From Nocardioides sp. zg-1230 (lineage in GTDB: Bacteria; Actinomycetota; Actinomycetes; Propionibacteriales; Nocardioidaceae): DNA of 64,000 nt. The stretch is taken from positions 682,001-746,000 of the forward strand of contig NZ_JABJQZ010000001.1 of NCBI RefSeq assembly GCF_013155335.1, given 5' to 3'. This document shows, piece by piece, positions 57,336-64,000 of the stretch; position 1 is the stretch's first letter, and each line of letters starts with the position of its first letter. A model generated the notes under the pieces. That model had not been told where the DNA came from. It did not search any database and saw only the letters and a program-made list of their open reading frames with translations. A program made the translations under genes and the position numbers.

Positions 57336-59627
57336 ATGGACCTGACGACCGCAGACCACGTGGCGACCGCGCCACCCGCGCCGACCTCACCCACCAGCCG
57401 GCAACGATGGCGCCAGGCGCGCGGACTGGAGTTCCTGGGCCCGGTCCAGGGATCCGGCCTGAAGGACCCGGCGTTCCTCGTGCGCCGCGTCGACGACCAG
57501 GTGGTGCAGCTGTCCGAGCTGCTCCACCTGGTCGTGCGCGCGGTCGAGCCGCCCCGGCCGGCCGAGGAGGTCGCCGCCGACGTGAGTGCGGCGTACGGGC
57601 GGACCCTGACCGTGGAGGGACTGGCGCACCTCGTGACCACCCGTCTCGAGCCCCTGGGGCTGGTGGTCCCGGACGAGTCGCCGGAGCCGACGCGGGCGGT
57701 GCGGGCGCGACCCCTGCTCACGCTGACCGCCAAGGGCACGCTGATCCCGGCCGGCCTGGTGAACCGCCTGGCCGGCGCACTGGTGCCGTTCTTCTGGCCG
57801 CCGCTGGTCGTCCTGGCGCTCGCGGCGCTGGTCGCCGCCGACGTCGCGCTGGTGACGCAGGGCGACCTCTGGGCGGCGATCGGCGAGCTCTTCGCGACTC
57901 CGACGATCGCCCTGCTGATCTACGCGCTCCTCACGGCGGCGGCCATCGTCCACGAGCTCGGTCACGCGGCCGCCTGCCGCTACGGCGGCGCGCGCCCGGG
58001 CGAGATCGGTTTCGGGCTCTACCTCGTCTTCCCGGCCTTCTACACCGACGTGACCGACTCCTACCGCCTCGGCCGGGCCGGCCGGGTGCGCACCGACCTC
58101 GGTGGGCTGCACTTCAACGCCCTCACCGTGCTGGTGCTCGCGGGGGCCTACTTCGCGACGGGCAACGGCGTCCTGCTGCTGACCGCGTTCGTCCTCCAGT
58201 TCCAGATGCTCCAGCAGCTCATCCCGGTGGTCCGCTTCGACGGCTACTACGTCCTGTCCGACCTGGCCGGCGTGCCCGACCTGTTCGCCCGGGTCGGTCC
58301 GGTGCTCCGGAGCCTGCGCCCCGGACACCCCGCCGACCCGCGCGTGACGGAGCTCCGGCCGCGTTCGCGGCGGTTCGTCACCGGCTGGGTCGTGGTGGTG
58401 GTGCCGTTGCTGGTCGGGGCGCTCGGCTGGGCGGTCTGGTACCTCCCCGAGTTCCTCGAGCGCGGACGCGAGGGCCTGCAGCTGCAGCAGCTGGTCTTCG
58501 ACCTCGCGTGGCAGCAGCGCGACTGGGCGGCCATGGCCCTCGCGGTGGTCTCGATCGCCCTGCTGCTGCTGCCGATCCTGGGCGCGCTGCTGGCCCTGTG
58601 GCGGGTCGCGTCCACGCTGGTGCTGCTGGCCCGGAACCGGCTCGTGGCGAACGGCGCGGCGCCGTCCGAACCCGTCCCGGTCCCGGACCCGCCGCGGGTG
58701 GTCTCGGCGGCCGACTTCACCGACGAGGTGATGTACGCCGCCCCGGCACCGGTCCCGACGCAGGGCTGGCGCAGCACGGTGTACCGCGGCAGCGGCCACC
58801 TGCTCAACCCCGGACCGAGCCTGCCCGAGCAGCGCCGGCGCGAGCTCGAGCGCCGGCTGCGCACGCCGATCGACGGCTCGCGGCGCGTGGTGGTGATGAG
58901 CCGCAAGGGCGGCGTCGGCAAGACGACGATCACGCTGGCCCTGGGCAGCACCTTCGCGCTGCTGCGCGGCGACCGCGTGATCGCGGTCGACGCCAACCCC
59001 GACGCCGGCAACCTGGCCCACCGGGTCGCACCGCCGCACGACCGCACGGTGACCGACGTGCTGCGCGACCTGGACCGGATCACGACGTACGCCGCGCTGC
59101 GCCGCTACACCTCGCAGGCCGTCGAGTCGCGGCTCGAGGTGCTCGCCTCCGACGACGACCCCGGCATCGGCATGGCCCTGGCCCGCGACGACTACCACCG
59201 GCTGATCGGCCTGCTCGACCGCTTCTACAACCTGATCCTGCTCGACACGGGCACCGGCATCCTCGACAGCGCCAACCAGGGGCTGCTCACCGAGGCCGAC
59301 CAGGTCGTGCTGGTGGTGCGCGCCGGCCTCGACGGCGGCCGGGCCGGCGCGCTGACCCTCGACTGGATGGACCAGCACGGGTTCGACGACCTCGTCGCGC
59401 GCACGGTGGTGGTGGTCAATGCCGAGCGCCGCGGCAGCGAGCCGCCGGAGCCGATGCGACGGCACTTCGAGAAGCGGTGCGCGCGCGTCGTGACGGTCCC
59501 GTGGGACGACGCGCTCGAGCCGGGCGCGCTCACCGACATGTCCGCGCTGCACCGTCGTACACGTGACGCGCTGGTCGACATCGCGGCGGCGGTGGCCGAC
59601 AACTTCGTCCTCGGGAACGACTCGTGA
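57336..59627 (+). CDS. RRE-like / M50 zinc metalloprotease / MinD-ParA ATPase fusion
   Basis: 763 residues. Residues ~30-115 are a winged-helix-like block (FLVRRVDDQVVQLSELLHLVV ... GLAHLVTTRLEPLGLV) that resembles PqqD-type peptide-recognition domains. Residues ~145-435 are multi-span membrane with HELGH (206-210) and RFDGYY (300-305), the two metal-ligand sites of M50 intramembrane proteases. Residues ~500-763 are a MinD-like ATPase with KGGVGKT (524-530), the VDANPDAGN switch and LLDTGTGI. Such ATPases are known beside type VII secretion genes. The three parts together suggest ATP-driven handling of the two upstream peptides at the membrane. I know of no characterised protein with this order. 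Confidence 0.82.
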   Translation: MDLTTADHVATAPPAPTSPTSRQRWRQARGLEFLGPVQGSGLKDPAFLVRRVDDQVVQLSELLHLVVRAVEPPRPAEEVAADVSAAYGRTLTVEGLAHLVTTRLEPLGLVVPDESPEPTRAVRARPLLTLTAKGTLIPAGLVNRLAGALVPFFWPPLVVLALAALVAADVALVTQGDLWAAIGELFATPTIALLIYALLTAAAIVHELGHAAACRYGGARPGEIGFGLYLVFPAFYTDVTDSYRLGRAGRVRTDLGGLHFNALTVLVLAGAYFATGNGVLLLTAFVLQFQMLQQLIPVVRFDGYYVLSDLAGVPDLFARVGPVLRSLRPGHPADPRVTELRPRSRRFVTGWVVVVVPLLVGALGWAVWYLPEFLERGREGLQLQQLVFDLAWQQRDWAAMALAVVSIALLLLPILGALLALWRVASTLVLLARNRLVANGAAPSEPVPVPDPPRVVSAADFTDEVMYAAPAPVPTQGWRSTVYRGSGHLLNPGPSLPEQRRRELERRLRTPIDGSRRVVVMSRKGGVGKTTITLALGSTFALLRGDRVIAVDANPDAGNLAHRVAPPHDRTVTDVLRDLDRITTYAALRRYTSQAVESRLEVLASDDDPGIGMALARDDYHRLIGLLDRFYNLILLDTGTGILDSANQGLLTEADQVVLVVRAGLDGGRAGALTLDWMDQHGFDDLVARTVVVVNAERRGSEPPEPMRRHFEKRCARVVTVPWDDALEPGALTDMSALHRRTRDALVDIAAAVADNFVLGNDS

Positions 59628-60334
59628 CCGCGCGCGGCGTGGTCGCGCACGCCGTCGTGGCGACCCTGCTCCTGGCCGGTGCCGCGGACGCCACCTCCCG
59701 CGGGCCGGCTTCCCGGGGGGCGGCCGACGAGCGGCGCGACCTCGACCTCGTCGCCAGCGCGCAGCCCAGCGACCAGCGCCGCGAGGACAGCGACGTCGTC
59801 GTCGGCGAGACCATGGTCCGCGAGGACGCCCTCAAGGCGGACGCGGTCGCGACCACCACGACCTCGTGCCACGGGTGCCGCGGGGACAGCACGGTGGTGC
59901 AGGTGCTCTACGTCCCGGGGCCCTCGTCGGCCCGCTTCGACAACGTCGCCTCCGCCTGGACCCAGGACTGCTGGGACTGCAGCGCGGCTGCCCTGGCCGT
60001 GCAGGTGGTCGTCATCGGGCCGGGCACCCGGGCGCGCCCGACCAACCGGGCGCTGTCCATGGGCGGGGCGTGTGCCACCTGCGTCACGGCGACGGCCGCC
60101 TTCCAGCTCGTCGTGCAGGTCGACGCGGTGGGGCGGCTCCCGGACGCGGCGCTCGCCGAGGTCGCCGCCTGGGTCGAGGCCGAGGCCTCCGCGCTCCGGA
60201 CAGCCGTCGTCACCCCGGTCACGCCACGACGCGCGGAGCGGGCATCGTCCCGCTCCCTCGGCGAGCTCCGCCGCGTCGTCGTACGCGCCCTCGACGGCCG
60301 CACCCGCTCCGCCCGGGTCGCGGTCACCCGCTGA
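59624..60334 (+). CDS. Secreted protein with three C-x-x-C motifs
   Basis: 236 residues, GTG overlapping the fusion-gene stop (GTGA). It has an N-terminal signal peptide (VVAHAVVATLLLAGAADA). A charged stretch precedes a domain that holds CHGC (82-85), CWDC (116-119) and CATC (150-153), each followed by a beta-rich hydrophobic run (VVQVLYVPG, AVQVVVIG, QLVVQVDAVG). So there are three related repeats. The C-terminus is Arg-rich. It could be a disulfide-linked scaffold, a metal binder or a thiol-active partner for the Cys-bearing peptide B. No known family recognised. Translational coupling shows it belongs to the system. Confidence 0.72.
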   Translation: MTARGVVAHAVVATLLLAGAADATSRGPASRGAADERRDLDLVASAQPSDQRREDSDVVVGETMVREDALKADAVATTTTSCHGCRGDSTVVQVLYVPGPSSARFDNVASAWTQDCWDCSAAALAVQVVVIGPGTRARPTNRALSMGGACATCVTATAAFQLVVQVDAVGRLPDAALAEVAAWVEAEASALRTAVVTPVTPRRAERASSRSLGELRRVVVRALDGRTRSARVAVTR

Positions 60335-60349
60335 TCCACCGAGTCGGAC

Positions 60350-63013
60350 TCAGTCGAGGCGGGCCACCAGCGGGAGCCGGGAGCGGGCGGTCAGCCCGAC
60401 GACGGCGGCAGTGAGCAGCGGCAGGACGACCACGACCGTCGCGATCAGCAGCCACGGGATCGCCAGGTACGGACCGACGTCGCCGTCGGGACCCATGCTG
60501 AAGCTCGTCAGGGGCCGGGACACCGCGATCCCGGGCACGAACCCGACCACCGCGCCCAGCACCGCGCCGGCGAGGCCGATGACCAGGGCGTACGAGGCCG
60601 CGACCGCGCGTCGTGCCCGGGGCGCCGCGCCCACCGCGCTCAGCGTGGCGAGGTCGGGACGCGCGTCGGCGAGGGCGAGGAACGTGGCCGTCAGGGTTCC
60701 CCCGAGCATCAGGACCCCGCCGAGGACCCCCAGCACCAGCAGCACGATCGTCGCCTCGGGCGGGCGCTGGTAGCCCCGCTCGACGTAGACCGAGGTCTCG
60801 GACTGCGCGCCGCCGACGGCCTCCTCGATCGCCGTCTCCGTCTCGCGGTCGACGCCGCCGGTGAGGACGAGGGCGTTGGTCGAGGTCTCGCCACCGACGT
60901 CCTGGGCCAGCCCTGAGGCCATCTCGGGCGGGACGATGGCCTGGCTGGGTGCGGTCCCGTCGACCACCACGTAGCTCGCCGGGACGGTGCGGCGCACGTT
61001 GACCGTGGCCTCCTCGGCCATCTCGTCACCCCACCTGTCGGCCAGCACGACCACCTCGTCCGCCGCGACCGGGGCGTCGTTGAAGACCACCATGCGGCCC
61101 GCGGCGAGCGCAGCATCGGCCTGCTCGCGGGCGGCGTCGTCGAGGCCGACTGCGCGCGAGTCCTCGGCGACGATCATCGACGCGCCGTAGCCACCGGAGT
61201 AGGCCAGGGACAGGTGCCGCTCGTCACCCGTTGCGCCCGGCACGCGCATCGTCCAGCCGACCCATCCGCCGGTCGGGAGCGACTCGGGGAGCCCCTGCAC
61301 GGGCGCGACGCCGACGTCGGGGGCGGTCTCGCGGACCACCTGCTCGAGACGTGCCCACACCGGATCCGTGTCGGGCGCCTCCTCGCCCGGGAGGACGGTC
61401 GGCCACCACGACACCCGGCCCTCGCCCATCGCCATCTGGGGGTAGTAGGTCGCCTCGTTGCCCTTCTCGTCGCTCGCGTTGGCGATCCCCAGTGCCACCA
61501 CACCGGCGACGGTGGCGGCCACGGCTGCGACGGCCGGCACGGTGCGGGTGCGATGACGTACGGCGTCGCGCGCGGCGTAGCGGGCGGGCAGCGGCAGGCG
61601 ACGGGCCGCCCGCCCCAGCAGGGTGACCACGACCGGCACGACCAGCACCATGCCCAGCACCGACACGATGGCCGACAACGACATCCACGTCGCCCCGTTG
61701 CCGTCGTCGGAGCTCACCGCGCCGTACGCCGAACCGGCGGTACCGAGGCCGAGCATGACCAGCCCGAGGATCGGCGTGCTCGCTCGCGGGGCGCGGTCAC
61801 CGCGCCGACCGGCGAGCACCGCGACCACGTCCTGGCGCGACGCGATGACCGCCGGGACGACCGCGGCGAGGAACGCGGAGAGCAGTCCGAAGGCCGCGAC
61901 CAGCAGGAGCCAGCCCCACGGGACCTCGAACGGGCCGAACCACTTCCAGTCGAAGAGCTGCACCGCCGGCACCACGGCCCAGCCGACGAGGATGCCGAGG
62001 AGGACCCCGACGACGGAGGCGAGGAGGCCGAGCACGAGCCCGCCCGCCAGCACGACGCGGCGGGTCTGGGTCGGCGTACCGCCGGACGCGGCCATCAGCG
62101 CCAGGACGCGCGCCTGGCGACGCGCCCCGACGGCGAACGCCGGGCCCGCCAGCAGCACCACCTCGAGCAGCGTCATGGTCACGACGAGGGCGAGGATCGC
62201 CAATATCTCGTCGCGCCCGGTGTCGTAGCCCAGCTGCTCGGCGATGGTCTCCACGTCCGGCGGATCGGCCAGGACGGCGCGCGACGCGACGACGACGCCG
62301 ATCGCGTTGAGCTCGCGGACCTGCGCCCAGCTCACCGGGTCGGACTCGACCAGCCAGTCCGAGCGGTGGGTGGTGTCGGACGCACCCACCGCGCCGATGG
62401 GCCCCAGCACGGTCGCGTTCTGGCGGCTCGTGGCGTCGCGCCCGACCCCCACGATCGTGGCGGTCGTGTCGGCCACCTTGATCTCGTCGCCGAGCGCGAA
62501 GCCCTTGCCGATCATCGCCGTGTTGACCACGACCTCGTGCGGCCCGGCCGGCAGGGTGCCCTCCTGCAGCTCGAAGAGGCCCTCGGCCATCGGGTCGTGG
62601 AGGTCGACCTCGGTGACGTCGAAGAAGATCGCGCGTTCGCCGACCCGCGCCTGCGCGTGGGTGCGGAGCAGGGGCAGCAGCCGCGCGTTGGCGCCCAGGA
62701 CTTCACGGATCTCGTCCTCGGAGGCCGGTCGGCCGCGACGGAAGTCGTCACCGACCTCGGCCCAGTCGTACTCCCCGGGGTCGGGCGCCTGGATGATGGG
62801 CCCGCGGCCCTCCGACCACAGCCGCGCGTCCGCGGCACCCATGAGCCGCGTCGCGGACTCCGAGCCGGACACGTCCGAGGTCTTCCACACCACCGCTGCG
62901 GCGCTCACCGCCAGCACCGGCAGGCAGATCATCACCAGCACGAGGGCGCTGCGCCCCCTGGCGCGCAGGACGTCGCGCCACGCGATCCGCAGCGCCGGCC
63001 GCCACCCCCTCAT
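60350..63013 (-). CDS. FtsX-like ABC transporter permease
   Basis: 887 residues from ATG 63013, which overlaps the small ORF stop (ATGA). N-terminal helix WRDVLRARGRSALVLVMICLPVLAV, a large extracytoplasmic domain, then helices around LLEVVLLAGPAFAVGARRQARVLALMAASGGTPTQ. A second extracytoplasmic domain and the last three helices with GATLSA-like ADARPDLATLSAVGAAPRARRAVAASYALVIG complete the double FtsX layout (MacB/LolCDE type). It works with the ATPase encoded upstream, probably in export or in mechanical signalling across the membrane, not in import. Confidence 0.88.
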   Translation of the reverse strand: MRGWRPALRIAWRDVLRARGRSALVLVMICLPVLAVSAAAVVWKTSDVSGSESATRLMGAADARLWSEGRGPIIQAPDPGEYDWAEVGDDFRRGRPASEDEIREVLGANARLLPLLRTHAQARVGERAIFFDVTEVDLHDPMAEGLFELQEGTLPAGPHEVVVNTAMIGKGFALGDEIKVADTTATIVGVGRDATSRQNATVLGPIGAVGASDTTHRSDWLVESDPVSWAQVRELNAIGVVVASRAVLADPPDVETIAEQLGYDTGRDEILAILALVVTMTLLEVVLLAGPAFAVGARRQARVLALMAASGGTPTQTRRVVLAGGLVLGLLASVVGVLLGILVGWAVVPAVQLFDWKWFGPFEVPWGWLLLVAAFGLLSAFLAAVVPAVIASRQDVVAVLAGRRGDRAPRASTPILGLVMLGLGTAGSAYGAVSSDDGNGATWMSLSAIVSVLGMVLVVPVVVTLLGRAARRLPLPARYAARDAVRHRTRTVPAVAAVAATVAGVVALGIANASDEKGNEATYYPQMAMGEGRVSWWPTVLPGEEAPDTDPVWARLEQVVRETAPDVGVAPVQGLPESLPTGGWVGWTMRVPGATGDERHLSLAYSGGYGASMIVAEDSRAVGLDDAAREQADAALAAGRMVVFNDAPVAADEVVVLADRWGDEMAEEATVNVRRTVPASYVVVDGTAPSQAIVPPEMASGLAQDVGGETSTNALVLTGGVDRETETAIEEAVGGAQSETSVYVERGYQRPPEATIVLLVLGVLGGVLMLGGTLTATFLALADARPDLATLSAVGAAPRARRAVAASYALVIGLAGAVLGAVVGFVPGIAVSRPLTSFSMGPDGDVGPYLAIPWLLIATVVVVLPLLTAAVVGLTARSRLPLVARLD

Positions 63014-63078
63014 GCGGGGTCCCCGGGGCGTTGTTCGGGGGAGCGAAGCGGAGGAGAAGAACGTCGTGGGGTGTTCAT
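63010..63078 (-). CDS. 69-bp coupled small ORF, copy 2 (22 residues)
   Basis: ATG 63078 overlaps the ATPase stop and the TGA at 63010 overlaps the permease ATG; both junctions are ATGA. It differs from copy 1 (29844-29912) at 4 of 69 bases, giving peptide changes at only two residues (Ser to Asn at 2, Arg to Pro at 18). The nucleotide match, third positions included, is too high for two unrelated loci unless the unit has been copied or is under strong constraint. Confidence 0.6.
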   Translation of the reverse strand: MNTPRRSSPPLRSPEQRPGDPA

Positions 63079-63797
63079 CGGGCCGCGCCCCTGTCGAGCA
63101 GCGTCTCGGGCTCGTCCGAGCCGGACTCGTCGACCACCCGCCCGTCGCGCAGGAACACCACCCGGTCGGCCCACCCGGCGTGCCGTGCCTCGTGGGTGAC
63201 GAGCAGGCCCGCCGCACCGGCGTCGCACCGCGCGCGGAGCAGCCGCAGGATCTCCTCACCGGTGTCGGTGTCGAGGGCGCCCGTGGGCTCGTCGGCCAGG
63301 ATCAGGCGACGGTCCCCCACGATCGCGCGGGCGATCGCGACGCGCTGCTGCTGGCCGCCGGACATCTCGTCGGGGAACCGGTCGGCGAGGTCCTCGATGC
63401 CCACCTCGGCCAGGGCAGCCAGGGCGTACCGGCGGGCGACCCTGGCCTTCTCGCCGTCGAGCTCGCGTGGCAGCGAGACGTTCTCCGCGGCGGTGAGGGC
63501 GGGGATCAGGTTGAAGGCCTGGAAGACGTAGCCCACCGACGTACGACGGATCCGGGCCTGGCCGGCGGCGTCGAGCGAGGCGAGGTCGGTGCCCTCGATC
63601 CGGACCGACCCGCCGGTCGGCTGGTCGAGTCCGCCGGCGAGGTTGAGCAGGGTCGACTTGCCCGATCCGGACGGACCCATGATCGCGACGAGCTCCCCGG
63701 GGCGGACCCGCAGGGTGATGCCGCGCAGCGCGTGGACCTCGGTGGCCCCTTCCCCGTGGACGCGGGTGACGGCGGCGAGGTCGAGGACGGCGTTCAT
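63075..63797 (-). CDS. ABC transporter ATP-binding protein (MacB/LolD type)
   Basis: 240 residues from ATG 63797 (overlap with the PadR stop). Walker A GPSGSGKST, Q-loop YVFQAFNLIPALTAAENV, signature DEMSGGQQQRVAIARAIVGD, Walker B LILADEPTGALD and switch HEARH. The DEPTGALD form and the length are those of the MacB/LolD/FtsE-like group that partners FtsX permeases. The permease follows through the 22-codon small ORF. Likely controlled by the PadR regulator encoded upstream. Confidence 0.92.
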   Translation of the reverse strand: MNAVLDLAAVTRVHGEGATEVHALRGITLRVRPGELVAIMGPSGSGKSTLLNLAGGLDQPTGGSVRIEGTDLASLDAAGQARIRRTSVGYVFQAFNLIPALTAAENVSLPRELDGEKARVARRYALAALAEVGIEDLADRFPDEMSGGQQQRVAIARAIVGDRRLILADEPTGALDTDTGEEILRLLRARCDAGAAGLLVTHEARHAGWADRVVFLRDGRVVDESGSDEPETLLDRGAAR

Positions 63798-64000
63798 CGG
63801 GTGGTCTCCCTGTCGGTGGTAGGTCGTACGTCCCGGGTCCCGGCCGCGCGTCGCAGTCGGGCCTCGCAGTGGTCGAGCCAGCGGACCTCGGCCTCGGCGT
63901 CGAAGACGAGCGAGTCGAGCACGAGGCTCCACGCCAGGTCGGCGGGGTCGGTCGGCTGCGCGGCGCGGCCGCTGCGCTTGAGCCGGGTGTAGTCCTGGAG
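63794..64000 (-). CDS. PadR-family transcriptional regulator, C-terminal part (runs off the window)
   Basis: The last 68 codons lie in the window. The readable part LQDYTRLKRSGRAA, then DLAWSLVLDSLVFDAEAEVRWLDHCEARLRRA, is the helical C-terminal (Vir_C-like) dimerisation domain of PadR regulators. PadR genes often head ABC ATPase/FtsX operons, as here, with an ATGA overlap to the ATPase. The DNA-binding half is outside the window. Confidence 0.7.
   Translation of the reverse strand, partial: LQDYTRLKRSGRAAQPTDPADLAWSLVLDSLVFDAEAEVRWLDHCEARLRRAAGTRDVRPTTDRETTR

Noticed and set aside
1..64000. tRNA, rRNA or riboswitch genes
   Set aside because: No cloverleaf, rRNA stretch or known aptamer core was seen by eye. 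A covariance-model search would be needed to exclude small RNAs.

Overview
The window is very GC-rich, with dense, mostly ATGA/GTGA-overlapping genes. It carries actinobacterial families such as SigK/RskA, an MPT70/MPT83-type fasciclin lipoprotein, a BTAD (SARP) regulator and AtuA-type carboxylase clusters. It looks like a chromosomal segment of a high-GC actinomycete. By gene content I would guess Nocardioidaceae (Nocardioides-like), but that is inference only. No rRNA, tRNA, CRISPR array or transposase was recognised.

Layout. (1) 1-19552 is a surface-polysaccharide locus. A partial FkbM methyltransferase leads in. A forward operon (339-6812) encodes a GT2 glycosyltransferase, an O-antigen-ligase-like membrane protein, an ATP-grasp enzyme, a HAD phosphatase, a small polyprenyl-phosphate sugar transferase and a WbuB-like GT4 enzyme. 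A convergent reverse operon (18391-6809) encodes a PglF-type 4,6-dehydratase, a sugar aminotransferase, the CapE/CapF/CapG set for UDP-N-acetyl-L-fucosamine, a glycosyltransferase, a polymerase, a flippase and another glycosyltransferase. A separate sugar epimerase follows. (2) 19726-25912 holds assorted genes: EamA transporter, secreted GH16-like enzyme, HelD-like helicase, SDR and enoyl-CoA hydratase. (3) 25942-35457 is a SigK locus: a molybdopterin oxidoreductase, a fasciclin lipoprotein, sigK, rskA, a FAD-oxidoreductase/DUF1365 fusion, two cyclopropane-synthase-like methyltransferases and a DUF1295 protein. Two matching promoter-like sequences (CCATCC-N15/16-CCGAAC) precede the first two genes. 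(4) 35522-43183 holds a second ECF sigma factor with a membrane P/T-rich partner, an AraC/VOC pair, a cupin, a PCMT-like methyltransferase, a membrane acyltransferase-like protein and a divergent HxlR/FAD-oxidase pair. (5) 53065-43596 is a reverse TetR-led catabolic operon (AtuA-like, two acyl-CoA dehydrogenases, acyl-CoA carboxylase alpha and beta). (6) 53221-60334 is the most unusual region. A membrane-anchored SARP regulator and an Ig-like surface protein face away from two related small peptides. Each peptide is followed by a perfect stem-loop. Then come a RRE-like/M50 protease/MinD ATPase fusion and a secreted CxxC protein. Four helically phased direct repeats lie in the shared upstream region. 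I read this as a candidate undescribed peptide-maturation or export system. (7) 64000-60350 is a PadR-ABC ATPase-FtsX permease operon.

Two further layers run across the window. A 69-bp unit that can encode a 22-residue peptide occurs twice (29844-29912 and 63010-63078), 94% identical, each time translationally coupled between unrelated genes. Several families of palindromic repeats (25942-26040 with 53140-53206; 30341-30390 with 43541-43590; 43238-43312 with 43391-43465) occupy intergenic space, and one copy lies inside a coding sequence.
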